NCBI GenBank assembly: GCA_963739095.1
Contig: CAVTZF010000001.1
Span: forward strand, 186,001 to 250,000
From: JACVRW01 sp963739095
GTDB lineage: Bacteria; Actinomycetota; Thermoleophilia; Solirubrobacterales; Thermoleophilaceae
Length of the DNA: 64,000 nucleotides
Direction of reading: 5' to 3'
Position 1 is the first letter of the stretch. Each line of letters begins with the position of its first letter. Below are positions 34,319 to 42,704 of the stretch, piece by piece. A model generated the notes under the pieces. It ran no database searches, was not told the DNA's origin, and worked only from the letters and a program-made list of their open reading frames with translations. Position numbers and translations under genes: made by a program.

Positions 34319-35312
34319 CGCTGAGGCCGACGTCCTCCAGGGCGGGAGCGAGCTTCGTCGCGATCAGCTCGACGTGGCGGTCGGACAGGTCGTCGGGCAT
34401 GCCGGCGATGCTCTCCCAGAAGTAGACGTCGACCACGGGCAGCGGCGCGAGCCAGCTCGTGAGGCGCTCGATCGCCTGCTCGGGGGTCACCACGTCCAGC
34501 GCCGGCGGCAGGGCCTCCGGCAGCGCCTGCCGCAGCGCCTCGGGATCCACGCGGGCGCCGCTGCCGTCGAGCGTGCCCGGCGCCAGGTCGCCCTCGGCGC
34601 CGTAGCGGTTGTAGGACTCGCGCTGGTACGCGAGGTGCGGCGCAATCCGCGGCCAGGCCGCCTCGGGGTCGTCGGCCAGGATCAGGTTGGCGAGTCCGGC
34701 CATGCGCGCGCTCGAGGGATCGTGGCCGCCCTCCTCGAGCCCTTGCCTGTAGTCCTCGAGCCGCTTCGAGGAGAGCCACAGGAGCCCCTCGCCGAGCCGG
34801 CCGGCCACGCGCGCCAGCCGTGGGCCGATCGCACCCAGCCAGATCGGCAGCGGGTCCTGGACCGGGGGCGGGGTGCAGATGCCCTCGCTCCAGAGGCGCC
34901 TGATCTCCCTGACCTGCGCTTCGAGCTTCGTGTAGCGCCCCCTGATGTCGCGCTCGAAGGCGCGGTACTCGCTCGCGCGGTAGCCGGTCCCGAGGCCGAG
35001 GTCGAGGCGGCCACCCGAGAGGATGTCGACCAGCGCGGCCTGCTCGGCCACGTCGAGCGCGGGGCGCAGCGGGCCAAGCATGATCGCGGTGCCGATCCGC
35101 ACCCGGCTCGTGCGCGCCGCGATCGCCGCCGCGAACGTCAGCGGCTGGGGCATGTAGCCGTCCTCGAAGCCGTGGTGCTCGCTCACCCAGACCGAGCCGG
35201 CGCCGAGCCGCTCTGCTTCCACGATCCGCTCCAGCACCCGCTCGTAGTGGTCGTGCCACCCCCGCCGCCACTGGGGCGGGTTGCGCAGGTCGGTGTAGAT
35301 GCCGACTCTCAC
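34308..35312 (-). CDS. LLM flavin/F420-dependent oxidoreductase
   Basis: A 334-residue TIM-barrel enzyme starting at GTG (MRVGIYTDLRNPPQW). It shows VWVSEHHGFEDGYMPQPL near residue 42, RVRIGTAIMLGPLRPAL near 69, SGGRLDLGLGTGYRASEY near 98 and IWLGAIGPRLARVAGRLG near 152. The HH pair and GxGTGY motif are typical of F420- or FMN-dependent LLM oxidoreductases. The start overlaps the HyuA copy 2 stop (GTGA), so it is the fourth gene of that coupled operon and probably acts on the same ketone or alcohol. Confidence 0.9.
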   Translation of the reverse strand: MRVGIYTDLRNPPQWRRGWHDHYERVLERIVEAERLGAGSVWVSEHHGFEDGYMPQPLTFAAAIAARTSRVRIGTAIMLGPLRPALDVAEQAALVDILSGGRLDLGLGTGYRASEYRAFERDIRGRYTKLEAQVREIRRLWSEGICTPPPVQDPLPIWLGAIGPRLARVAGRLGEGLLWLSSKRLEDYRQGLEEGGHDPSSARMAGLANLILADDPEAAWPRIAPHLAYQRESYNRYGAEGDLAPGTLDGSGARVDPEALRQALPEALPPALDVVTPEQAIERLTSWLAPLPVVDVYFWESIAGMPDDLSDRHVELIATKLAPALEDVGLSVTR

Positions 35313-37447
35313 GCCGAGGCGCTGCCCTCCGCGCCGGCGCCCGCGGTCGCGCGCTCGCCGGCCGCCTCTAGCACGAGGTTGCCGTCCTTGTCCGCCGATG
35401 CGCTCGCGCCCGGGGGGATCAGGATCGTCGTGGTCGCGGCGCCGACGATCGCGGGGCCGCTGATGCTGCCCGTGTCCGAGCCGAGCGTGGCGGCGGGCAC
35501 GACTCGCGTCGCGAGCTCCTCGGGCCCGTCCGCGCCGGCCCAGATCGCCGTGCGCTCGTGCTCCTGCGCGGCCGCCTCCTCCTCGGTCGAGCGCGCCTCC
35601 GGCTGCGGCAGGCGGCCGCGGCCGACCACGCGCGCACCGACGATCTCGCTGCCGGCGCCCTCGAAGGCGGAGCCCTTGCCGTAGAGCTGGTCGTAGCGCT
35701 CCGCGAAGCGGGCGGCGATCGTTCCCGCGGCCGCCTCGTCGATCTCCTGCTCGGTCACCGGCACCTCGACGCGGTGGATCTGGAGCGGGTACTTCATCTC
35801 GACGAAGCGCTCGATGGTCTGGCGCTCCGCGCTGATGCCCTCGCTCGAGAGCTCGTCGCGGGCTGCCTGCTCGAGCTCGCCGAGCACCCTGCCGAGCTCG
35901 GCCGCGTCGAAGGGCGAGCTCAGGTGCAGGTTGCGCTCGTGGACGTGGATCACGTCCGAGGTGGCGCAGCCGTAGGCGGACCAGGTGGTCGAGAGCGTGC
36001 CGAGCGGGATGATCGCCCGCTCCGAGCCGAGCTCGCGCAGGTAGCCCTCGACGTGCAGGCCCGCGGCGCCGCCGTAGGCGTAGAGCGCGAAGTCGCGCGG
36101 GTCCATGCCGCGCTCGACCGTCATCTGGCGAATCAGGTCGGCCATCTGCGCCTCCACGATGTGCCGCGCAGCGAGCGCGGTCTCGACCGCGTCCATCCCG
36201 AGCGTCGAGCCGAGCTCCTCGAGGGCGGCGACCGCGGCGTCCCGGTCGAGCCGCAGCTCGCCGCCGAGGAATGCGTCGGGGTCGAGGTAGTCGAGCACGA
36301 GGTTGGCGTCGGTGACCGTCGGGCGCTCCCCGCCGTTGCCGTAGCAGACCGGCCCCGGGTAGGCGCCCGCGCTCTCCGGGCCCACGCGCAGCGTGCCCGA
36401 CGCGGGGTCGCGCCACAGGATGCTGCCGCCGCCGCTCCCAATCGAGCGGATGTCCGCGCGCGGGAGGTAGAACTCGTACTGGTTGACGACCGTCGACTGC
36501 GAGCGGACCGGCTGACCGCCCGAGATGAGCGCCACGTCGAAGCTGGTGCCGCCCATGTCGGTCGCGATCACATCGGGCTCGCCACGGCGGCCCGCGAGCA
36601 CGGAGCTCGCCGCAACGCCCGCCGACGGGCCCGAGCCGATCGTGAGCACGGGTAGCGACGCCGCCTGCTCGTCGGGCGCCACGCCGCCCGCCGCCTGCAT
36701 GATCAGCAGTCGGCCGCTGAGGCCGGTGTCCACCAGGTCGCGCTTCAGGCGCGTCAGGTAGCCCTCGGTCTCGGGGCCGAGGAAGGCGTTGATCGCGGCC
36801 GCCGCGAAGCGCTCGTACTCGCCTGAGCGCGCCGACGCGAGGTGCGAGCAGGTCACGTAGAGATCAGGCGCCGCCTCCTGGACGAGCTCGCGTGCCCGCA
36901 GCTCGTGGTCGGGATTCGCGACCGACCAGAGGAAGCAGACCGCGATCGCCTGCGCGCCGGCGTCGACGAGGTCGCGCGCGGCCGACGCCACGCCCTGCTC
37001 GTCGAGCCCCACCACCACCTGCCCGGCCGAGTCGACTCGCTCGTCCACCTCCGCGATCAGCTCAGAGGTCACGATCGGCTCCGGCCGGTACTGCATCGAG
37101 GCGTGCAGGAGCCGGTCCACGGGCAGGCCCTTGGCGCGCCCGCTGGCGCGCATCACGGGCAGCGTGTCGCGGTGCCCACGCGTCGTGATCACGCCGACCT
37201 TTGCGCCGCGCAGCTGCACGAGCGCGTTGGTTGCGACGGTCGTCCCGTGCAGGACCAGCTCGCAGCCGCCGAGCAGCTCGCCCGCGCTGATCCCGCGCAT
37301 GCCGGCCACCTTCTCGACGGCCGCCAGGAAGCCGCGCTCGAACTCCGGCGGCGTCGACGACGACTTGGTCGAGACGACGCTGCCGTCGTCGTCCAGGTGG
37401 ACGATGTCCGTGAAGGTCCCGCCGATGTCCACTCCGAGATACGCCAT
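35309..37447 (-). CDS. HyuA-type (acetone carboxylase beta-like) subunit, copy 2
   Basis: A 712-residue paralogue of the 27947 gene, with GVDIGGTFTDIVHLDDDG at the N-terminus, LVLHGTTVATNALVQLRGAK near residue 64, TDMGGTSFDVALI near 303 and IGSGGGSILW near 334. The ATG overlaps the HyuB copy 2 stop (ATGA), so a stoichiometric complex is likely. Gene order here is AttH-like, HyuB, HyuA, LLM; copy 1 has HyuA first, so the two operons are not a simple duplication. It is predicted to be the ATP-handling subunit of a ketone carboxylase-type enzyme. Confidence 0.88.
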   Translation of the reverse strand: MAYLGVDIGGTFTDIVHLDDDGSVVSTKSSSTPPEFERGFLAAVEKVAGMRGISAGELLGGCELVLHGTTVATNALVQLRGAKVGVITTRGHRDTLPVMRASGRAKGLPVDRLLHASMQYRPEPIVTSELIAEVDERVDSAGQVVVGLDEQGVASAARDLVDAGAQAIAVCFLWSVANPDHELRARELVQEAAPDLYVTCSHLASARSGEYERFAAAAINAFLGPETEGYLTRLKRDLVDTGLSGRLLIMQAAGGVAPDEQAASLPVLTIGSGPSAGVAASSVLAGRRGEPDVIATDMGGTSFDVALISGGQPVRSQSTVVNQYEFYLPRADIRSIGSGGGSILWRDPASGTLRVGPESAGAYPGPVCYGNGGERPTVTDANLVLDYLDPDAFLGGELRLDRDAAVAALEELGSTLGMDAVETALAARHIVEAQMADLIRQMTVERGMDPRDFALYAYGGAAGLHVEGYLRELGSERAIIPLGTLSTTWSAYGCATSDVIHVHERNLHLSSPFDAAELGRVLGELEQAARDELSSEGISAERQTIERFVEMKYPLQIHRVEVPVTEQEIDEAAAGTIAARFAERYDQLYGKGSAFEGAGSEIVGARVVGRGRLPQPEARSTEEEAAAQEHERTAIWAGADGPEELATRVVPAATLGSDTGSISGPAIVGAATTTILIPPGASASADKDGNLVLEAAGERATAGAGAEGSASA

Positions 37448-39711
37448 CAGTTCGCCTCCTCCAGCCGGATGTCCCAGAGTGGCGGCTCCGAGCGCCGCCG
37501 CAGCTCGGTGTCGAGCAGCCGCACGCAGCCCGGGCACGCGAACTGCCGGAACACGACGTCGTCGTCCACGAACCGCTGGGGATCGGGACAGAGCAGGTTG
37601 CCCTCCTGGACGGGCAGCTCGTTGATGAGCGCGCCGTCCTTCCAGTTGCCGCCGGCCGAGGCCAGGACCGTCCCGCAGTTGCCGCAGCTGAGCGCGCCGT
37701 CGCGAAGCTCGAGGCCGGGGCCGACGGGCGCAGCCGGGGAGCCGCCGTTCCCGCCCTTCGAGGCTTCGCCGCCGCCGCTCCAGCCGCGCCGTGCCTCGAT
37801 CGTCTCGGAGCGGAGCTTCTCGGTGGCGCCGACATCGACGCCTCCGTTCGAAAGCACGACGGCGTAGAGCCGCTCCGCCGACTCGGCGCTGACCGCGCCG
37901 GCGGCCACGTCGCGCGCGACCGTCTCGGCGTCGCGCTCGAGCGGGTCGCCGTAGCCGCCCGCGCCGCACCAGCGCAGGATGTAGATGTCGCCCCTGTTCT
38001 GCGGCACGCCGAACGCCTTCGGCTCGAGCTCCTCCTCGTTGCCGACCTTGGCCTGGTCGGGTGCGGGGATGCGGCCCGCCTCGAGCAGATCCATGGCGTC
38101 GGTGTCGCGCTGCAGGATGAAGCGGTTGACGTTGCTCGGATAGCCGCCGAACAGCGGCGACATCGGGACGGCGTGGTGTGCGGCCGAGGCGGTGTGGTGG
38201 AGGATCTGGTCGACGCCGTGAGGGATCACGGCGAGCTCCATCGAGTTGCCGCCGCGGTACCTGCCGGCGCCGCCCGAGTCGGGCACGACGCGCCGCCACA
38301 GGTGCAGGAACGGGTAGAAGGCCTCGGTCTCCTCGACGTTCGGCATCGCCACCTGCGGGTCCCAGGGCCAGCCGCCGACATCGAGCCCGTCGCGCCACGA
38401 CCAGCCCGCCATGCCGGCCGCGACCGGATCGAGGAAGAGGCTCGCGAAGATGCGGCCGGACGGGTCGGAGCCCGAGAACGCGGCGATCGGGAACGTGGCC
38501 GCGCCCATCGAGGACTGGATCTCCTTGTGCAGCTCGGCGTCCTCGCTGCACGAGAGCATCTTCGACACGCACAGCGCGGCGAGGGCGATGCACTGGTCGA
38601 GCGTCAGCACCGCCAGCGAGAGCGCCGAGGGGTGCAGCGCCGACGTCAGCGTCCCCGGCTCGGCCTTGAAGTCGATGCGCCGCAGCGCGCCGCCGATCGC
38701 GAACAGCTGGTCGAACATGAGCTGCGAGTTCACCATCGCCGAGATCGCGCCCGACCAGGCCGCGAGCGTGCAGCTCAGCGTGCCGATCTGCGGGTCGGTG
38801 CCCTCGTTCGAGAACTCGAGCCGGCCGCCGGGCTTGCGCAGGACGAGCGAGTTCCGGTACAGGTTGCGATCGCCTGGACCGGCCATCTCGAGGAAGGCCT
38901 CGGTGCGCCACTCGCCGTCCGGGATCGTCTCCAGCCGGCTCACGAAGGCGCGCTCCGAGTCGTCCTGGATCTTGCGCATCACGCCCTTCAGGGTGGGCGC
39001 GCCGTAGCGGTCCAGGAGCGACTCAACGCGCTCGACCGCCACGCGGCAGCCGGCGATCTGAGCGCGCAGGTCGACGGCCACGAGCTCGGGCATGCGCGAC
39101 CTGCGCATGTACTCCTCCTCGAGATCGGTGCGCAGCTCGCCGTCCTCGACGATCCGCACCGGCGGCACCACGCCCGACTCGGAGAAGATGTTCTCGGCCA
39201 CCGGGTTGAAGCCGCCCGGCGCCGTGCCGCCGAGGTCCTGGTGGTGGAGGCTCGAGCCGACCCAGGCGAACACGCGGTCCTCCCAGAACACTGGCGCAAG
39301 CACGGCCAGGTCGTTCTGGTGGGTAGCCCCGATCCAGGGGTCGTTGGTCATGAACATCGAGCCGGGCTCTACCCCGGGGCGCGGATGACGGCGCTCGAGG
39401 ATCCACTTGACGGCCGGGCTCGAGGCCGCGACCAGGTACTGCAGCCAGGGGCCGAAGTACACGTAGTCGCCCCACTCGTCGAGGATCACCGGGTTGAAGT
39501 CGTGGGCATACACGACGACCGGCGAGCCCGAGGTCCGGATGATCGTGTTGCCGTGCTCGATGTTGACGTTGAAGAGGGCGTGCCGGAGCACCTCGAAGTC
39601 GGTTGGGTCGACCTCGGCGCTCTCGCGGTGGAGCAGCCCGGCGACGTTCTCGGGCGGGTCGTCCGGAGGGACGTACGGATAGGTGCGGCCATCGAACGCC
39701 GGTGTGCTCAT
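37447..39711 (-). CDS. HyuB-type (acetone carboxylase alpha-like) subunit fused to a gamma-like zinc ribbon, copy 2
   Basis: An intact 754-residue protein. The HyuB domain covers about residues 30-610, with HGNTIIRTSGSPVVVYAHDF, FMTNDPWIGATHQND and GAGGYGDPLERD. A C-terminal 110-residue domain has two Cys-x-x-Cys pairs (LSCGNCGTVL and FACPGCVRLL), as in a zinc ribbon. It resembles the small gamma subunit of acetone carboxylase joined to the large subunit, which would put all three functions in two genes here. It starts inside the stop of the AttH-like gene. Carboxylase function is inference from family. Confidence 0.88.
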   Translation of the reverse strand: MSTPAFDGRTYPYVPPDDPPENVAGLLHRESAEVDPTDFEVLRHALFNVNIEHGNTIIRTSGSPVVVYAHDFNPVILDEWGDYVYFGPWLQYLVAASSPAVKWILERRHPRPGVEPGSMFMTNDPWIGATHQNDLAVLAPVFWEDRVFAWVGSSLHHQDLGGTAPGGFNPVAENIFSESGVVPPVRIVEDGELRTDLEEEYMRRSRMPELVAVDLRAQIAGCRVAVERVESLLDRYGAPTLKGVMRKIQDDSERAFVSRLETIPDGEWRTEAFLEMAGPGDRNLYRNSLVLRKPGGRLEFSNEGTDPQIGTLSCTLAAWSGAISAMVNSQLMFDQLFAIGGALRRIDFKAEPGTLTSALHPSALSLAVLTLDQCIALAALCVSKMLSCSEDAELHKEIQSSMGAATFPIAAFSGSDPSGRIFASLFLDPVAAGMAGWSWRDGLDVGGWPWDPQVAMPNVEETEAFYPFLHLWRRVVPDSGGAGRYRGGNSMELAVIPHGVDQILHHTASAAHHAVPMSPLFGGYPSNVNRFILQRDTDAMDLLEAGRIPAPDQAKVGNEEELEPKAFGVPQNRGDIYILRWCGAGGYGDPLERDAETVARDVAAGAVSAESAERLYAVVLSNGGVDVGATEKLRSETIEARRGWSGGGEASKGGNGGSPAAPVGPGLELRDGALSCGNCGTVLASAGGNWKDGALINELPVQEGNLLCPDPQRFVDDDVVFRQFACPGCVRLLDTELRRRSEPPLWDIRLEEAN

Positions 39712-40763
39712 TGTCCCTCGCTTGTGGTGATCGCTTGTTCGTCGGGCCGGTAGCGCGCGTGCACGCCCACTCCGGTCTCCACGTACCCGTGTCCCTTGAC
39801 GCCGTCGAGCCGGAAGTTGCAGCCGTGGTCGACCTGTCCGTCCAGCTCGGCCACGACGGCCGGGTCGGTCAGGTCGTGGCGACCGCGCCCGGGCGCGGCC
39901 GCGGCCGGGTCGGCGCTGTAGCCGACCGCGCTCAGAAAGAGCCTGTTGCGAGCCTCGATCTCGAGCGTCCGCGTGCCGCCCGCGCGCAGCTCGACCTCGA
40001 TGCGCCCGCTCCGGAGCAGGGTGCCGTCGAGCTGCAGGTGGTGCTCCGCGGTGGCGACCGTGTCGCGCACGCCCTCCTCGCCGATCAGCCAGCCGTTCGT
40101 GAACACGCGCCGGCCCGAGGCGGCCTCGTACAGCAGCAGGTAGAGCGCCTCGTCGGGCAGCTCGCAGAAGCAGGCCAGCACGAGCCCGCGCCGCGGCGCC
40201 CCCTCGTGCTTGCGCAGTCCCCAGCCGCGGTCGCGGAAGCCCAGCCGGTCGGACAGCGTGCGCTCGCGCCCGTCGATCACGACGGTGCCCGAATAGCGGC
40301 CCGACTGGAAGAAGTTCATGTAGTCGGTCACGACCTCGCCGCGCAGCTCGATCCGGTTCGGCTCGGTGGCCACCGGGGCGAAGCGCGCCCGGTAGCTGAG
40401 GTCGAAGGAGACCGGGAAGCCCGGCTCGTCGAGGACGAGGCGGATCTCCTCGAGCGGCTTCACGACCTCGATGCGCAGCGCTCCCGTGTCGGGGCGGTCG
40501 GGATCGTCGCCCGCGGCCACCTCCTCGGCCACGCGCAGGTAGTGCTCCTCCGCGCCTGTCGAGATGCCGGCGAACGCCTTGCGGCGCCCGGCGTGCGGGT
40601 TGACCGAGCGGCCGACGTCGAGCATGAGCTCCTCGTCGACGAACAGGAGGTGGTAGCAGCGCTCGGCCCAGGCCGGGTCCGTGTGCTTGGTGATCCCGGC
40701 GGGCGCCACCAGCTGGTGCCGGAACGACTCGTCCTGCGCGCTGAGAGCGGGCTGCGTATTCAA
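39708..40763 (-). CDS. AttH/CrtC-like lipocalin-fold protein
   Basis: A paralogue of the 21201 protein: WAERCYHLLFVDEELMLDVG, VTDYMNFFQSGRYSG, RDRGWGLRKHEGAPRRGLVL and a GHGYVETGVGVH end. The frame gives 351 residues from a TTG. That TTG overlaps a likely -10 (TAGATT on the minus strand), so the true start may be further in, for example the GTG at about residue 18. Alignment with the 21201 protein supports at least the SAQDESFRHQ segment being coding, so the start is unresolved. It is the first gene of the coupled HyuB/HyuA/LLM operon. Function unknown. Confidence 0.65.
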   Translation of the reverse strand: MNTQPALSAQDESFRHQLVAPAGITKHTDPAWAERCYHLLFVDEELMLDVGRSVNPHAGRRKAFAGISTGAEEHYLRVAEEVAAGDDPDRPDTGALRIEVVKPLEEIRLVLDEPGFPVSFDLSYRARFAPVATEPNRIELRGEVVTDYMNFFQSGRYSGTVVIDGRERTLSDRLGFRDRGWGLRKHEGAPRRGLVLACFCELPDEALYLLLYEAASGRRVFTNGWLIGEEGVRDTVATAEHHLQLDGTLLRSGRIEVELRAGGTRTLEIEARNRLFLSAVGYSADPAAAAPGRGRHDLTDPAVVAELDGQVDHGCNFRLDGVKGHGYVETGVGVHARYRPDEQAITTSEGQ

Positions 40764-40766
40764 TCT

Positions 40767-40780
40767 ACCGTCCGTTTGGG
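40767..40780. promoter_or_regulatory. TetR-type operator copy 10
   Basis: ACCGTCCGTTTGGG keeps eight of ten fixed positions. Read toward the minus-strand AttH-like gene, it runs straight into TAGATT, a good -10. It sits in the 35-base gap behind the SnoaL-like gene. Confidence 0.72.
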
Positions 40781-40798
40781 AGAAGACCTCAATCTACC

Positions 40799-41317
40799 TC
40801 AGCCGGGCCTCTCCTGGAAGCGCCGGTAGCTGGCGAGCTCGTCCGGCAGCGTACCCCGGCCGACCGGGCTCGCCGGCCAGTTGGCCGGCTCTTGCCGTAG
40901 CGGGTGGTCCGCGCGCGGCTGACCGAACCACAGCATGTGGCGGCGGACCAGGAAGAGCCAGTGGCCGCCGCGGCGCACGTAGCGGTCCTCGTAGAGAATC
41001 GACTGATCGATGAAACGCTCGCCCATGTCGATCTGCGCGAGGCAGTAGACGCTGCCGCGGGCGTTGTCGTCGTCGTCGAACTCGACGATGTGGTTGCACA
41101 CGGCGAGCACCGTCGGGCCGAGGCCGTACAGCCACTGGTCGAAGTCCTCGCGCACGGTGTGGATGTCGATCTCGGGCGCCTGCGCCGGCGTGTCGGTCTC
41201 GGCCCAGAGCGTTGCGAGCGCATCCACGTCACGGGAGTCGAACGCGAACGCGTAGCGGTAGGCGAGCTGCTGGATCTCGTGCACCGACCAGAGGCGATCG
41301 AGGCGGTTCTCGTCCAT
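40799..41317 (-). CDS. SnoaL/NTF2-like protein
   Basis: A 172-residue cone-shaped alpha+beta-barrel protein. It opens with VHEIQQLAYRYAFAFDSRDV, then IDIHTVREDF, NHIVEFDD and DRYVRRGGHWLFLVRRHMLW, the usual SnoaL-like_4 pattern. It is a clear paralogue of the 57113 protein (VHEIRQLVYRYAFAQDSRD, IDIHTVRSN, RRHLLWYG). Family members are dehydratases, isomerases, cyclases or non-catalytic binding proteins. The catalytic residues cannot be assigned from sequence alone. It shares an operator copy with the divergent 41434 operon. Confidence 0.8.
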   Translation of the reverse strand: MDENRLDRLWSVHEIQQLAYRYAFAFDSRDVDALATLWAETDTPAQAPEIDIHTVREDFDQWLYGLGPTVLAVCNHIVEFDDDDNARGSVYCLAQIDMGERFIDQSILYEDRYVRRGGHWLFLVRRHMLWFGQPRADHPLRQEPANWPASPVGRGTLPDELASYRRFQERPG

Positions 41318-41373
41318 CGCACTGCTCCTCTCATCTCGGCTTCCGCGGAAGCTCCAACCCGGGTAGATTGCCT

Positions 41374-41387
41374 ATCAACCGTCTGGT
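41374..41387. promoter_or_regulatory. TetR-type operator copy 11
   Basis: ATCAACCGTCTGGT keeps eight of ten fixed positions; an overlapping reading four bases on (ACCGTCTGGTTGGT) is nearly as good. It lies between the divergent SnoaL-like gene and the 41434 operon. Confidence 0.68.
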
Positions 41388-41433
41388 TGGTGTCCAAGGG
41401 TTTCATGAACAGGCTGCGACGACAGGCCGCCGC

Positions 41434-41730
41434 ATGAGCGCCGGCGCCGCACCGCCCTCGGCGGAGCGCCTCGCCGCTGCCGTGGCAGCGCTCGCGGGCC
41501 GCGTGAGCGAGCCCGAGGCGCGCGCCCAGCTGCACGCGCTGGGCGCGCTGCTCGACGGCTACGAGCCGGACGCGCCCGGAACGGACGCGCGCGAGCCACT
41601 CGAACAGGCGATCCTGACGGCGATCGAGGCGGAGGACGAGCCCGGGCTGGTGCGCGCGATGCGCGCGCTCGCCGCCATCGACCGCGCTGCCGTGCGGGAC
41701 GTCAACTGGTCGGCGGCATCCGGTGGCTGA
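41434..41730 (+). CDS. Small helical protein of unknown function, next to kinase-like gene
   Basis: A 98-residue, Ala/Glu-rich, probably all-helical protein (LAAAVAALAGRVSEPEARAQ, LEQAILTAIEAEDEPGLVRA). There are no signal peptide, membrane segment or metal-binding cysteines. Its stop overlaps the GTG of the phosphotransferase-like gene, so the two are translationally coupled. In other actinobacterial and proteobacterial clusters a small helical protein (DUF6285 type) precedes such a gene. I cannot confirm this family here. A role as a partner of the kinase-like protein is inference. Confidence 0.65.
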   Translation: MSAGAAPPSAERLAAAVAALAGRVSEPEARAQLHALGALLDGYEPDAPGTDAREPLEQAILTAIEAEDEPGLVRAMRALAAIDRAAVRDVNWSAASGG

Positions 41731-42688
41731 CTCGGAGGCGACGATCCGCGAGGGGCTCGAGCAGTGGCTGCGGGCCCGCGGCAGCGAGGCCAGCGTCGAG
41801 GTGCGCGGCCGCGCGACCGTCGGCCTCTCGCAGGACACATGGTTCGTCGGCGTCGCTGTCGACGGCGATCAGCACGACGCGGTCCTGAGGCTGCCCACGC
41901 CCGCCTCGGGCACGCGCGCGATCATCACCCAGCGCGCCTCGCTCGAGGCGGTCGCCGGGCGGCTGCCGGCGCCGGCGCTGCTCTGGCACGACGACGGCGA
42001 GGAGAACCCGTTCGGCCGCCCGTTCCTCGTCATGGCGCGCGTGGACGGCGAGGTGCCGGTGGGCTGGCACGACCTGCCGCAACCGCGCCGCACGCGGCTC
42101 GGCGAGCACGCCATGGACGTGCTGGCCACGCTGCACGCCACCGACCCGGGCCCGCTCGCGCCGGCCAAGGGAGGCCGGGCCGCCCCGACGGAGCTCGACT
42201 GGTACACGCGGCGGCTCGAGCGGCTCGCGCCGCTGCCGGCCGTGCTGACCGGCGCGCTCTGGTGGCTCGAGCGTCACCGGCCGCCCGCTCCGCAGCGGCC
42301 CGTGCTCGTCCACGGCGACTACCGGATGGGCAACCTGATCGTCGACGGCGACCGCATCGCCGCCGTGCTCGACTGGGAGATGGCAGCGCCCGGCGACGCG
42401 CTGGGGGACCTCGCCTGGTGCTTCATCCCGCTGTGGGCGCCGCCCGGCGTCGACGAGCCGGCGCTGGTGGCGCGCTACGCGGAGCGGACCGGCACGGAGG
42501 TCGACGACGAGCGCTTCCACTGGCACCGGGTGCTGGGCTACGTGCGGCTCGCGTACTACGCGCTGGCGGGGACGCGCGCCTTCGACTCGGGGCACTCGGA
42601 CGACCTGCGTCTGGCGGCGCTGCGGCTGCAGCTGCCGGTTCATCTGGATCGCCTGGCGGCTACGCTCGCCGGGGAGGATGTCGCTTGA
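41723..42688 (+). CDS. Phosphotransferase (APH/choline-kinase-fold) protein
   Basis: A 321-residue kinase-like protein with the Brenner motif LVHGDYRMGNLIVD near residue 196 and the metal-binding VLDWEMAAPGDALGDLAW near 213. The N-lobe has a short ATP-binding loop. Such proteins in acyl-CoA clusters (ACAD10/11 N-terminal-like) phosphorylate a 4-hydroxyacyl-CoA, making a leaving group for isomerisation. That fits a lactone or hydroxy-acid pathway here and is inference. It starts with GTG inside the previous gene's end and is followed by a ligase after 16 bases. Confidence 0.87.
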   Translation: MADSEATIREGLEQWLRARGSEASVEVRGRATVGLSQDTWFVGVAVDGDQHDAVLRLPTPASGTRAIITQRASLEAVAGRLPAPALLWHDDGEENPFGRPFLVMARVDGEVPVGWHDLPQPRRTRLGEHAMDVLATLHATDPGPLAPAKGGRAAPTELDWYTRRLERLAPLPAVLTGALWWLERHRPPAPQRPVLVHGDYRMGNLIVDGDRIAAVLDWEMAAPGDALGDLAWCFIPLWAPPGVDEPALVARYAERTGTEVDDERFHWHRVLGYVRLAYYALAGTRAFDSGHSDDLRLAALRLQLPVHLDRLAATLAGEDVA

Positions 42689-42704
42689 GAGAGAGGAGCG
42701 ATCG

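Noticed and set aside
41405..41437. A 10-codon reading frame (ATG to TGA) whose stop overlaps the 41434 ATG
   Set aside because: It could be a leader peptide, but there is no ribosome site, regulatory codon run or hairpin. I do not claim it.
42678..42704. An earlier start for the ligase at 42705
   Set aside because: It overlaps the kinase gene's end and has no ribosome site; gagaggag lies just before 42705.
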